This document shows, piece by piece, positions 1 through 10,606 of a DNA stretch of 64,000 nt. Every line of letters begins with the position of its first letter. The stretch's first letter is position 1. Source of the DNA: Flectonema sp. DT1601 (lineage: Eukaryota; Euglenozoa; Diplonemea; Diplonemida; Diplonemidae). The DNA is taken from contig OZ025830.1 of the NCBI GenBank assembly GCA_964019425.1, positions 434,001-498,000 on the forward strand. Reading direction: 5' to 3'. Both the position numbers and the translations under genes were made by a program. The notes beneath the pieces are model-generated. The model did not search any database. It was not told the DNA's origin and was given only the letters and a program-made list of their open reading frames with translations.

Positions 1-1069
1 GCGTTTGCACTCTCAGCTGTGTTGGAGGTGTATGTTCCCCAGCGGGGTACGTCTTCGGTCTGACCAACGTTGCAGCCCCCGTGTCCAGAAGATACTTGTG
101 GGTGTCTGGCCCATAAGTTTGCTTGATCTCCCGCAGGTACTGTTCTGCTTCTTCTCTGCACTCTGTTTTCGCCAATTTCCACACAACGGTGGATGCATTC
201 CGTTGTGGGATCTTCGTCTGTGTCACCACGTTGTTAACGAGGTGCTTGACGCACAACGCCTGGTGTAACACGACTTCGGTCAAGGTAGTGTCTGCCTCCA
301 ACTCCTTCTGTCGGTCTGAGAACACTACACCGTGTAAGGTGCTCTCCGTAGTGTTCAAGGAGGTGGGTGTTATGGTAGCACCAACCGTCCTTGTCTTCCG
401 CATTGCCAACAGAGTATGCCAGCGGAACAACATGCCTTTCGGCATCTACACCCACTGTGATGTACAAGCACCCACCGTAGGGTCCGGTGAGGCTGCAAGC
501 ATCACTGCACAAAATCGGCAGCAGGCGGTCAAGGGAAGTGAGTTGCAGGAACGTCCAGAACAACCTCTGAAACGCCCCGTCCTCCCTCTTTTGTACATCC
601 CAGTACACGCCTTCATTCCGATTCTGCAAATCGGTGAGGTACGGGGCAAGCATTCCGTACTGCTCTCCAAGCAACCCAGCTCCCGAACCTTCGCCATCTC
701 CAGTCCTCTCTCTATTGTTCGCTTAGGGACTGCATAGTCCCTAAACGTACGCAGATCAGCTGCGGCTTGTTTAGGCCCATAATCGAACTGAGCTGCCACT
801 TTCTCTTCCAAGACACGGCTCACCCATTCTGCCGTCGCAACTTCTCCTTTTGCCTGGAGAACACGAATGTTCAGCGGTGCCGAATACTTGGCATTCACCT
901 TCCACTCGCACTCGGCCTCCGGACAGTCGAAATTCAAATAATTCCGGTCTTTCCGCTTTACCCTGAATGCATGCCCGTGTGCTTGTGAGTACTCAAACAC
1001 ACAGGACGTCAACTCGTCACACGTCGCAAGCTTGTCCCCAACAGCAGCCATGTCAGAAGAAGCAGGCAT
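1..1069 (-). pseudogene. Mutator-like (MULE) transposase, broken and cut by window edge
   Basis: Reading leftward from an ATG at 1,069, the conceptual protein starts with a short Cys-containing domain (CPEAECEWKV) like the N-terminal zinc-binding region of MULE transposases. It then passes through the DDE core: SDACSLTGPYGGCLYITVGV holds the first catalytic Asp and VVFSDRQKEL the second, followed by the usual helix (WKLAKTECREEAEQYL). The third catalytic residue and the SWIM finger would lie beyond position 1. The reading frame changes twice, near 675 and near 325, so this is a decayed copy. It differs in sequence from the MULE at 17,451-20,711 and belongs to another lineage. No terminal inverted repeat was found upstream of the start. 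The family call is firm; the activity state is inferred from the frame changes. Confidence 0.8.
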
Positions 1070-1701
1070 TGTTTGCTTTAGAAAAATCTGACAAGAATTT
1101 AAGAAATTGGGTAATTTTTCAGGAAGGGGTAATTTGATGCCGTATTTTCAAGCTCAAAGGAACAACAATTTCTCCGACAATCTTGACTGTCAGCGACAGC
1201 GTAGTAAATGACTGCAAATAAATAAATAATACCACTGGAGGCCACGTGAACATAGCTGAGCGCCACTTGCCTATATGTTACCGTAACAGCTTTTTATAAA
1301 ACTCATGAGTACTTAATTAATACCATTATATTGTCTTGAAAATTAAATTAGAAAAAGACGAACACCAGGAAGGGGGGCGGCTCTCTGTTAATAGCCGTAT
1401 ATACTGGTATTTATGATACGAAAACTGTATTAAAAGTAGTTCAAGATGGCGAAACACGTTGTGAAATAAATAAACGTAGCACATCTAACCACTAACAAAA
1501 AACCTAAAACAAAAAGGAAACATGATAACCCGCATTTACGGTCAACAGCCGGTAAGTGGCAAGTGCCATTCCCTCGCTACACCCCACTCCCCCTAGCTGT
1601 CACAAATGTAAATCAAAATGCCCTGCCTGGCTAGTCACTACAATTAAACTTCCTGGGGGCGACGGGATTGGAAATAAAAGAGGGAAAAGAAGCCGGAAAA
1701 G

Positions 1702-1739
<38 letters not shown>

Positions 1740-3181
1740 TCTTAAATTTCGACAAGTTCGATTCCGGGTGGCGGATTTTTTATCCACAGGTTACAAGGCA
1801 CTTTTTTTGTATAGAGTTGGCAGTTTTGTGTCTGGATTAGAGGTTTTCCCAACCATATATTTATTACCGTATATTTTCATTCCGCTGGGTGAAGAGATTA
1901 TGATAGCCAACGCATCCTACTTTTCATATTCATGATGATTTCTTGTCTTATTAATCTTGCCTCAGATGTCATATCGTTATTCAGCCCCATGGTGGCTTGG
2001 CATCAGGAAATCTCTCACTTTCTGCAGAGTAGCGAGGGGACCGTGAAGTTCTGTACCTTCGAAATTGAATGTAGCGGTCCTCACTACACCGGTAATTAAG
2101 GATTTAGGTCGGTATGAAATTATTATGTTTAACAAGACATTGCCTCCTCTCGTATCTCTAAGAAGTAATTGCGAAGTAGGAATTTGAATAACATCCTCAA
2201 TTGAGATAACAATTTAATGTTATTTATCAATACATCAAACGCCACTCGGACTCCAGAGACGCTTGCCTGTTTGCTTGGATCGTTGACACTCTTGGTGTGC
2301 TTCAAAGTCTCGTGTGACCAACCTCACGAAGATGCAACATCACCCCGACGTCAGTTGTTTACTTTTAATCTCATTGACACCATAGTTTTGTTACCTCTTT
2401 GTTTATTCAGTCTTGCTACTGCAAAAGGAATATTTCCCGTGAGGGGGGTTAACTGTTCGAGTTTGTACGTAAAATACAAATGTTTTGTATCATAGACAAC
2501 ATAACGATAATTTAACATTAGTTCTGAGATATAGTGACTAAAGGTAATGTTAGTGTAGGTATACACTCTGCGATTGACGTAAATACTTTACATTATAATA
2601 AATGTTTCTAACTTAGCTGCATACACATCTCTTTTTCCGTGTTGTCATTCAGTGCAGTACGGAATCGAGTTATTCAATTCTGAATTAATCGTGAGCCCTG
2701 GGAAACCAAAACCAGGGTATAATGTAATACGGCAGAGTGTAGGTTTCACCTACAAATTACTTGCTTAAAATCAACAATTCTTTGAAAAAAATAAGTTAGT
2801 TAGTATCATTAATTTTTTTTTTTTTTTTTTTAGAACAGAAAAGTGAGAATAAGAAAAGTAGAGATCAATAAAAGAAAAGTATTCATTTCTGCAGTTTCCT
2901 AACATCAAAGGGTAATAGAATATGTAGTTTCAGGCCTTAATCTTATACTACTTGTCCCTTTTTAGGCCTTCATCAGTAAGTTCTAAGGGACTTCATTCTA
3001 TGTTGAAGTTGTTATCGTTCAAAGATAAAAATCCATCGGAGCTCGCCAGGATAGGGCTAGCAATGTTTATTTGCTTTTGCTCAATTTGAATTTTTGACGT
3101 CTGGTCGTTTCACTATTACAGTCGAGTTAACGGATCGAAAGGGAGTCTTAAATCTTTTGTGTTTAGTTAGTTAGCTATAAT
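1070..3181. other. Gene-free AT-rich interval
   Basis: No convincing coding region. It contains a pure A run at about 1,702-1,737, T runs near 2,813-2,831, and AT-rich DNA with scattered stops in all frames. A stretch at about 2,265-2,400 resembles 14,636-14,760 and is listed separately. The remainder shows nothing I can name. Confidence 0.6.
2265..2400 (+). repeat. Diverged dispersed repeat (partner at 14,636-14,760)
   Basis: The block shares ordered words with 14,636-14,760, including GAAGATGCAACAT, CCCCGACGTCAGTTGTTT and TTTATTCAGTCTT. Both copies also keep one reading frame with the words EDAT-PRRQLF-FNL. This points to an old dispersed repeat, possibly derived from coding sequence. The partner sits inside the TA-flanked MITE. 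Family unknown. Confidence 0.5.
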
Positions 3182-3665
3182 AAAAAGTGGTGAGGGGGCC
3201 AGCAATGGTTTTTTTTTTTTTTATCTCTTATTTCTTTTTTTTTTTCTTTTTTCTTTTACTCTAATATGAAATATTTTTGAACAAAATGTGATTATTAATT
3301 CAAAAAAAAAAAAAAAAAAAAAAAAAAACAATGCAAATAAATAATATTAAAAAAAAAAAACAACATGCCTTGGGAATACAACCAAAGCCCCAATTAATCG
3401 GTCCTTTCTTTTTCCTTCTTGTTAAGTGATCGCTCCACTCGTCGATCACCAAAAACCGATTATATCTATATCTGTTTTTTTCTCAACGATCGGCTATACC
3501 GATCAACTTTTTTTAAAATAATTGTTTTCTTCTTCTCGACGATCAGATCCAATTGATCGACTTTTTTCTTTTTTTTTTTTTTTCCCTTTATTCCTTCCAT
3601 CCCTCCCGCTCCCCTAATTTCAATAAAAACAAGATCAGCTCAGCTTGATCGTTAATTTTTTCTTC
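3182..3665 (+). mobile_element. LINE-1 3' UTR fragment
   Basis: This is the reverse complement of 41,030-42,060 and 49,800-50,470, the 3' UTR of the LINE-1 family. It contains the GGGGGCCAGCAATGG box, the CCTTGGGAATACAACC box and the GATCG-rich palindromes (GATCGGCTATACCGATC, GATCAGCTCAGCTTGATC). LINE sense is +. It lacks both the coding part and the array and true 3' end, so it is a scrap truncated on both sides. It abuts a partial RHS-gene repeat at 3,671. Confidence 0.8.
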
Positions 3666-3670
3666 TCTTA

Positions 3671-4155
3671 GAGTCACTGTTGTCTACTGACTCCACTTTT
3701 CCCACCTTCTTCCTGTTCTTCTTTCCCGGCATAATTCTGTTTCCTGTGCTGGAGAAAACATTTCGGAAAATAGAAATTATTCAAAAACATCTCAAAAGTT
3801 GCAACTGTGAGAAAGAAAACTTAATCAAACAACGACCAAGCGTGCATGTCCGTAGCCGATGGTCCACTAAAGAAAGCTGACAGACTGAAGAACCTGTCAA
3901 CCAGAAAAGCATCTACTATTCTTTTTGAACTAGATATTGAAACTAAAATTACGCTTGCTTGTTTGTGAGAGTTCCTTGTGTCTTATTTCTGTTCATTTTT
4001 CTTTCTTTCTTTTCACTCAAAACCTGTAAGTGCCGTGGCAGGCCAGCCCACAACAGAGGTGGTCTGTTTCTGCAACTTTTTACTTAAATTTTTTGGTTGA
4101 GGAACTTTGAACTTCGTAGTTTTGGATTTAATAAGAATAAAATACACACAAAGTA
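3671..4155 (-). repeat. Partial tandem copy of the RHS-like gene junction
   Basis: Nearly identical to 6,406-6,890. Read leftward it holds, in order, the last ~38 codons of an RHS-like gene, its stop and 3' flank, the 5' flank, and the first ~24 codons of the next copy (MPGKKNRKKVGKVES...). It is thus the tail-to-head junction of a tandem gene array with most of both genes gone. Both copies end at the same point (a GGATTTAA word followed by AAGAATAAAATACACAC), so the two derive from one earlier rearrangement. Confidence 0.85.
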
Positions 4156-4159
4156 ATTT

Positions 4160-4535
4160 CGGTAGTTTATGTTTTCTTTATCATCGGCGCTGCTTTAGGA
4201 CATGGTAGCAAATTACCTAAATGGAATTTCAAAACTTTAGTATTACCAACGGTGCATCATTGCAAGTTTTTTTTACCAAGACCACAAATCTCAATATCAA
4301 AATTCACGAAAATTCACGATTTTTCACCATGCTTTTGGCAGTGAATTTGTGAATTTCCGTGACAAACCGTGAAGGATCGTGAAAATTCGTGAAACCTCCA
4401 CCCCTGCCGATCGCCTCAAAGTAGAACACAAAGAGCGGTAGCATAACATGTCTGCCATATAAAGCACTTCTCCAGCCATGATCTTTCAATTGAAAGCTTT
4501 TCAATTGTTTTCAGCTTGGTACCTTCACGGATTTT
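4160..4535 (-). pseudogene. Gap with a degraded LINE coding scrap
   Basis: Position 4,400-4,530 read leftward gives LKDHGWRSALYGRHVM, which matches the LINE-1 stretch IERSWLEKCFIWQTCY in position and pattern, so this is an old scrap of a related LINE just before its coiled-coil region. Position 4,300-4,400 carries a short degenerate repeat of the word AATTCGTGAA/TTCACGAA. Nothing else is recognised. Confidence 0.45.
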
Positions 4536-4658
4536 GAACCTGTAAACCAGAAAATCATCTACTATTCTTTTTGAACTAGATATTGAAACTAAAATTACGC
4601 TTGCTTGTTTGTGAGATTTCTTTGTGTCTTATTTCTGTTCATTTTTCTTTCTTTCTTT
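4535..4658 (-). repeat. 3' flank of the RHS-like gene
   Basis: The 3' flank of the intact gene is repeated at about 3,895-4,020 and 6,625-6,760, sharing the words ATTCTTTTTGAACTAGATATT and TTACGCTTGCTTGTTTGTGAG (given in parts). Three copies of the same 3' end within 3.3 kb show repeated local duplication. Confidence 0.75.
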
Positions 4659-6464
4659 TCACTCAAAACCTGTAAGTGCCGTGGCAGGCCAGCCCACAAC
4701 AGAGGTGGTCTGTTTCTGCAACTCTTTACTTAATTTTTTTGGTTGAGGAACTTTGAACTTCGTAGTTTTGGATTTAAGCGGGAGAACATAGACGATGGCA
4801 TAAGAGGTAATTGACAAGTTCTGGGTTCTGAAACGTGATAACAAGCCTTTTATATCTGCGTGGTCGAACTTTAAGGGACTGTGTCCTGTTTCAGAAACTG
4901 TTGTTTGTAGCATATACAGAACGTTGTTCTCATCTAAGAAGAAGAAATCCAACCCATGAAAATTAGACTTATCGGGCTGGTAAAGCACCCCAACTTTAGC
5001 GACACAGTTGCTGCTGAATGTCTCGTGGTCCTGCTTTTTGAGTTTGATAGTCTTCTTGCTCGTTTGAAGAGTGCCTCCTGCAGCAAAATATGAACGGAAC
5101 TTCAGTTCAAAGATGCATCCCAGGTAGCCCTTATTCTCAATCCTCTCGATGAAAGTTTTGTTCAAATGATCATTCCTCTTCTCTGCTGCCTCTTTACACA
5201 AGTAAAAGACCTTCTCACTGATGAACCCCTTCACTTCACCGTCAGCAGTCAGATCAACCAACAGATGTATAAAAACACTCATACTCTGCGGAATCACGCC
5301 AGTAAAGATGCTTTCAATAAAGTCAGCAGAGATATTCTTAAGTGCATCTCTGATCAGTGTACCAGCATCTTGAGGTTCGCACATCAGCAGGCGTAACACA
5401 CCCCCATAAGTTTCGAAGCGTTCCTCCAGCTGCTCCTGAGATAACACCTTACACGATACAAGAAACTCTGCCTCTTTGAAGGTCCACAGTACAAGGTAGG
5501 TCATTGCTGGAGAAACCTTATAGATTTCATTTCCCTTCAGAAATCGCTCAGGTGAACCTGTCAGGATGAGGGCTTTCATTCCAAATAAAGTCTTGTCAAC
5601 TGACAGTTTTTCAGGTGCCTCTAATAGTCCAAGTCCTGTTCTCTCTCGACCTGGATGCAGGAGAGTTTCGTATTTTTTCAGAGTGACACCGAATTCACCT
5701 TCCTCTGACCGGGTGATTGTATAGACCCACTCAGCATCTGAGAAATGCACCACATCAAACATATTCAGCCAATCATGTTTCTTGTTCACCCACAGCCACA
5801 ACAGGTAGAAACGAAAGGTGGTCTTCCCAATGCCAGGTGTACCCCCAACACGGTGGACACGTTTAGTTTTGGTTTGCTTACAAAGATCACTGTCTTTCTT
5901 TGATATGTACTCCAGTGTTGTCTTGTAGCAGTCACGCTCGGCAATGAGTTCCGCTTCATCATAATACCCAGTGATTCCCTTATCCTTGAGCTTCTCTCTC
6001 AGATCGATGACACCGTCCTTGTTCTTCTTGGCATCCTTCATGGCTTCCAACAACTTCTTCATGTTTTCACAGGCATTCACCGAGCCTTCATCATTTGTGG
6101 GTGTTGATGATCTGGGGTTTATCAATTCATCGAGCCTTTTGTTGTTTTTGGCGATGTCAGCAACGCATTCGTCCAGGTAGTACTGCTTTTCGTCAGGTGA
6201 TATCCCCGCAAAATCACCCTTGCCAAATTTGATGCTTGCTTTCTTATTTTCCAGCCTATCAATCTCAGTTCTCAACCTCTTTTCTTTCCCCTCCTGATCT
6301 GATTCATGTTTTGATCTCTTCGCTGTGTTGGAGGTGTCGGTGCTGCTGGAGTGTCGCTTGCTTTTTGTTTTCTTTTCCACTGGCACTTCAACTTCCGCCT
6401 CAGAGTCACTGTTGTCTACTGACTCCACTTTTCCCACCTTCTTCCTGTTCTTCTTTCCCGGCAT
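4659..6464 (-). CDS. RHS/Crinkler-type P-loop NTPase with REase-like nuclease domain
   Basis: Intact 601-residue ORF from a clear ATG. Residues 1-65 are Lys/Ser-rich with likely nuclear-localisation clusters (KKTKSKR, KRSK). A charged helical stretch follows. A Walker A motif (GGTPGIGKTT, residues 207-216) starts an NTPase domain with the YGG (353-355) signature after it that is usual in Crinkler and trypanosome RHS proteins. The C-terminus has a PD-(D/E)XK-like set: FELKF with Glu453, GLDFFF with Asp506, and LQTTVSETGH (519-528). In the literature this family (CR-RHS) combines an NTPase with a nuclease and is found as effectors or as transposon-associated nuclear proteins; which applies here cannot be told. 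No signal peptide is visible, so a nuclear role is the more likely reading. It lies among partial tandem copies of itself. Confidence 0.85.
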   Translation of the reverse strand: MPGKKNRKKVGKVESVDNSDSEAEVEVPVEKKTKSKRHSSSTDTSNTAKRSKHESDQEGKEKRLRTEIDRLENKKASIKFGKGDFAGISPDEKQYYLDECVADIAKNNKRLDELINPRSSTPTNDEGSVNACENMKKLLEAMKDAKKNKDGVIDLREKLKDKGITGYYDEAELIAERDCYKTTLEYISKKDSDLCKQTKTKRVHRVGGTPGIGKTTFRFYLLWLWVNKKHDWLNMFDVVHFSDAEWVYTITRSEEGEFGVTLKKYETLLHPGRERTGLGLLEAPEKLSVDKTLFGMKALILTGSPERFLKGNEIYKVSPAMTYLVLWTFKEAEFLVSCKVLSQEQLEERFETYGGVLRLLMCEPQDAGTLIRDALKNISADFIESIFTGVIPQSMSVFIHLLVDLTADGEVKGFISEKVFYLCKEAAEKRNDHLNKTFIERIENKGYLGCIFELKFRSYFAAGGTLQTSKKTIKLKKQDHETFSSNCVAKVGVLYQPDKSNFHGLDFFFLDENNVLYMLQTTVSETGHSPLKFDHADIKGLLSRFRTQNLSITSYAIVYVLPLKSKTTKFKVPQPKKLSKELQKQTTSVVGWPATALTGFE

Positions 6465-6536
6465 AATTCTGTTTCCTGTGCTGGAGAAAACATTTCGGAA
6501 AATAGAAATTATTCAAAAACATCTCAAAAGTTGCAA

Positions 6537-6552
6537 CTGTGAGAAAGAAAAC
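6537..6552 (-). promoter_or_regulatory. Possible splice acceptor upstream of the RHS-like gene
   Basis: Read leftward the sequence is a pyrimidine run ending in AG (GTTTTCTTTCTCACAG) about 70 bases before the ATG, with a second CAG closer to the start. It fits a cis- or trans-splice acceptor, but no donor or spliced leader can be shown, so this is only suggestive. Confidence 0.25.
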
Positions 6553-6619
6553 TTAATCAAACAACGACCAAGCGTGCATGTCCGTTGCCGATGGTCCACT
6601 AAAGAAAGCTGACAGACAG

Positions 6620-6888
6620 AAGAACCTGTCAACCAGAAAAGCATCTACTATTCTTTTTGAACTAGATATTGAAACTAAAATTACGCTTGCTTGTTTGTGA
6701 GAGTTCTTTGTGTCTTATTTCTGTTCATTTTTCTTTCTTTCTTTTCACTCAAAACCTGTAAGTGCCGTGGCAGGCCAGCCCACAACAGAGGTGGTCTGTT
6801 TCTGCAACTTTTTACTTAAATTTTTTGGTTGAGGAACTTTGAACTTCGTAGTTTTGGATTTAACAAGAATAAAATACACACTGAGTTG
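6620..6888 (-). repeat. Remnant of an upstream tandem RHS-like copy
   Basis: Read leftward this is the last ~38 codons and 3' flank of another RHS-like gene, directly upstream of the intact one at a stop-to-ATG distance of about 300 bases. The rest of that upstream gene is missing, and an R element follows at 6,889. Confidence 0.8.
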
Positions 6889-7173
6889 AATTTCCAGGTG
6901 AGATTTGGACTGTTAGCTTTTGGCTAAGGCCCTCCCTGAAGAGCAAGAACAAAAAAACTACTCACACCTGAAGAAAACATACACAAAGAACACACTGTAA
7001 GCTGTGTGTGTATTTTGTGTTTGTCACAACAGGAGAGAAAAGAAAGAATGTCAAGGTTGGTCACCTTGCCTATCAACGCACAACATTGGTGGTCTCTACT
7101 AGACCCTGAGTGATCCCACTGGATCTCTCATCGTTCATAGTACCTATGTGAAGTTATAAAATCAAAGGTAATT
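6889..7173 (-). mobile_element. R element, 5'-truncated copy 1
   Basis: Begins with the fixed R boundary TGAGTTGAATTTCCAGGTG, which is the 3' end of R in its presumed sense (-), and ends about 285 bp later after ATCAAAGGTAA. It is the same sequence as the first part of 53,724-54,796. It carries the shared hairpin TTAGC-TTTTG-GCTAA close to the fixed end. Confidence 0.8.
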
Positions 7174-7559
7174 CTCATGCACTCGAGATCCATGTTAAAA
7201 TTCTGAAGTGAAAAGGGGAAGATATCTAATAAGATATTAATACATCATATATAAACTAAGCATTGTAATCACTTCAACCAACTCACGCCGGGGTTAGAAT
7301 GTTCAGTTGCTCAGACTGAAATGCATAGGACCAAATGTGATGATTCAAAGCAACAGAATCAACACTAGTACACACATTCCAGACCAACCAAAGAACACCC
7401 CGACGCCAGTTTAATGCACCACAACGCCAGTATAGAGTAACTGAAACACCAAAGTATCCACCAATAATAATATCATAATCATCATTAACATCATTTCAAT
7501 TGCACTAAGTCATATTAACATTATTCATCACCCAGGAACCATAAATCACATCGAAGCTA
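7174..7559. other. Gene-free flank of the YR element
   Basis: AT-rich with no coding signal. It lies beyond the RNase H end of the YR element and may be its 3' UTR. No direct repeat matching the other end was recognised. Confidence 0.4.
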
Positions 7560-7615
7560 TTTATATATCAAACATCAATTAATAACCACTTAAAATCAAC
7601 ATGTCATACTTAGAA

Positions 7616-9231
7616 TTATCGTTGCTCAGTTAAATAATCCTTAACAGACCGAGCCACACTAATGCAATGCTCTCTTGTCTTCATCTGCAACGGTGATACT
7701 CGAGATGGGCCATCTGCAGGATTCTTCTTTGATGCCACATACCGGACATCGAAGGAACACGTCTTACCAGCCAGCCACTCAACTGCTTCAACAATGTATT
7801 TATTAAGAAGTTCATTCTTCAAACATTGTCGCTTCCGAACTGCCCCCATCACAGTGGTGTTATCCACTCTGATGTGAAGATGCCAACCCTTCAAACAGCG
7901 ATCATTCAATGCATTAAGAGTATTCTTCAGCGCCGCAGCCTCCAAGATGTTAATATGGAGGCCTCTCTCCTGCACCCATCTCTCTCCAACAATATTCAAA
8001 GCCTTGGTGTTCTCATCCACAATCACACCTCCCCATCCATCAAGTGACGCATCAATGAACACTGTTAATGTCCTATTCTTCACAGCCTTAGCAGGCATAA
8101 CCCGCATTCCGATTGCAGCATTAATCCATAACCGCAATTCACTCTTCACCGATCTCGGAATAAGCACCACATCCTCTGGTGCCAACCTGCCGTTGTTGAT
8201 CTGATTGATCACTCTCCTCGCATGCTTCACAGCGAACCAAAAACGACCAGGAGAAACAGCTGATACCGCACTAGCGTGCATCAGTCTGCCCATTAACAAT
8301 TCCACATCACCCGCAGTCATGTTCCCCAAGTCTGTCTGTTCCAACTTAGACCTCAACCTCGATGAAACTTGCACCCTATTCTTCGAATGATCAAAATCAA
8401 CACCCAAAAAGTCATACTGCCTACCGCAATCCACAGAATCAGCAGGCTTCCAGGTTGCTGACACAGAACCAGCCCTTTCATCCAATTGATCCGTCCTGCG
8501 CCTCACTGCATCTAAACCTCCAACGTACCTCACGTTATCGATCCACACATCGACTCTCACATCCTTTACCACCAAGTCAGGCCTTGCATAGAGAACGTCC
8601 CCTGCCAATGTAGCTGCCACCGAGTGCATCAACTCCGGTGCACAGGAATGACCCATTGGCAGTCGGGTCAATTCAAACCACCTCCCTTCATCATCCTGAA
8701 ACCTGAAATTCCTTCTCGATCTCATCGGTATCTCGATTTGGTAGAACCCCGTGCGAAAATCACGGCAACTTGCCACTTCCCCTCGCACCGAATCCAAATA
8801 ACAAGATACATGTTCCAACGGAACATCCGCCTTATAACCAACTTTAATCAGCTCTTCGTTAGCTTGTTTTGTCCACAAAATAAATCGTTGTCTCAAACCA
8901 GATTTCTTGCTCTCCACCACCGTAAAAGGAACATTCTCCATCAAACCAGGACGATCCGTATGTGATGCAACTCCACAAGCAACCAACTTTTCCGCAAACT
9001 CCTTCGTAATAGATGCTGACCTCCTTCCAGATGATTTTCTTTTAACCATCTTCGGCTCAAAAGTTAATTCCGTGATGTCATCAAACCTCTTCCGTCTAGC
9101 AACTGACATCATCGCCCTCACTGCATCGAGGTCCAACGGCGGAACGTTATCCACATGCAACGGAGACTCACGCTCCTCATCAGTCGACGGAAGCTTCGAT
9201 TTCTTCGGCCTTCGACAAATGTTCCGCTTCC
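7616..9231 (-). pseudogene. Reverse transcriptase-RNase H part of YR-A
   Basis: RT boxes include RQRFILWTKQAN, the substrate-binding stretch CRDFRTGFYQIEIP, the LPMGHSCAPELM box and a WIDNVRYVGG loop. RNase H follows with FIDASLDGWGGVIV, NILEAAALKNTL, VDNTTVMGAVRK and PADGPSR. The same boxes occur at 37,004-38,557, so the two elements belong to one family. No protease, capsid or integrase of the LTR type is seen. Confidence 0.85.
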
Positions 9232-10221
9232 CTAAAGTAACTTTGTTACCGAAGCCGTCAACAATGCCCTGGCCATGTCCACCGGGTTCCCACCATATCT
9301 CACCGAGGTGCTCGGAAACCCTTCGCCTCCCGATGAATGCTTGGTCACCCGACCCAACACCACCCCGTCGATCGCTATTCCATCTGCCATCAAAGACACC
9401 AGATGAGAAATGGCCCCGCGCTTTATCGAGTGCGCCGAGTACTTCGTCATTACCCTTTGTTCCTTCCATATCTTGTCTAGCTTTGTCGTCGAAGTCATCG
9501 TCAACCTCTCGAACCTTGATCTTTTTCCCAAGAGTTCCGCGATCTCGGCCGTCATCGCACCTGTAATCACAACCCACCTTGACGTTCGGAACGGGTTGCT
9601 CGACGTCCCTTTCGGTGCCGTGAACCAATCGATGATCACTTCGGTTGGACTCACCGCAATGAAGTTGTCGCTGCTCAAGACGCACACCTCGCCCCACCGA
9701 GATGCCGTCTTCCAAGCAATCAACATAGCTAACTTCAGCTCGTCTTCCTGAAGAAAAGCACACGACATCAACAATTGTCTTGGAATCGGCGTCGCCTGTT
9801 TGATTGGAATTGAAGCCCCGTCGGCCCGTAATGCAGCAGCTAGCTGTTTCACCGTCTCGTTTGGCAAACCCATCCTTTTCAGAGCACCGGATAAAGCCTT
9901 TGCGTACGCCAACATTCCCTGCTTCGTCACGCCCGTCGCAACAACGAACAACGCTGTTGTATCTTGATTCAATGGTATTTGGTTTTGTTCTGAATCAACC
10001 GATTCCAAAGGTGTTGTCTTCCCTTCAACGTCGATGCCGCCCACATGGAACCTACAATCTTCTCCATTTGATCCAGTGCCAACGACAAATCGACTTTGTC
10101 TTCTCCGTTCCTTCTGGATGACTTCCCTCTCACACCTTGTCCTTCTACTTGCTCCCGCATCATCTTTCCGAACAGAGTCTCGCACTCGGCCGTCATGCCC
10201 GAGGTTATACAACTCTCCCAT
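9232..10221 (-). pseudogene. Tyrosine recombinase part of YR-A
   Basis: The recombinase signature is clear: an Arg box in ASRWGEVCVL, an HxxR box in AHSIKRGAISHL, and a Tyr in a late SVRYGG word, in the order and spacing of phage-integrase-type recombinases. In YR retroelements this enzyme joins a circular DNA intermediate to the genome without target duplications. The RT part follows in another frame, as in related elements. Confidence 0.8.
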
Positions 10222-10606
10222 GACACTTTTGCATGGCCTCTAGCTGTCGTCTCGAACGGCTTGCTCGACCGAAGAATCATATGAGACGGGGGCTCGAAAT
10301 TGAACGCGTTTGGCTTCCCACTTACTAATATGCCGTCGAGGAACGTCGACGGACTCTGCCACCCAAGTAACCCTTTGCTTAAGTGGCCACTCGTGTGATC
10401 TGCAGCTGGGCTGGCTAACCCTCATTTGGTGCCAGCCCCTACCCCGTTTCCCGTCGGCTTCTTACCCTTACCTCCCCATCTAAACTTCCCCTTCGCAGAA
10501 ACACCTTTGTTCACAGCCGGCGGAAACTGAACCTTCTTAAATTCATTCCATGAATAAATCAATCGACGCAGCATCCTATTCAAATTTCTAGTGAATGGTT
10601 CCATTT

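Larger units (their letters stand above)
7560..10606 (-). mobile_element. Tyrosine-recombinase retroelement (VIPER/TATE-like) fossil, YR-A
   Basis: Read leftward the order is a short leader ORF region (about 10,606-10,240), a tyrosine recombinase part, then reverse transcriptase and RNase H. Recombinase before RT is the order I recall for trypanosomatid VIPER/TATE elements, unlike DIRS and Ngaro. No LTRs are seen at its ends; this order of elements uses split or inverted repeats instead. It looks close to whole but with a few breaks, so I treat it as a fossil. Age is moderate: both main domains are still easily recognised. Confidence 0.75.

Noticed and set aside
1755-1785. tRNA-like B-box (AAGTTCGATTCC) after a poly-A run
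   Set aside because: No matching T stem, A-box or acceptor stem could be found.
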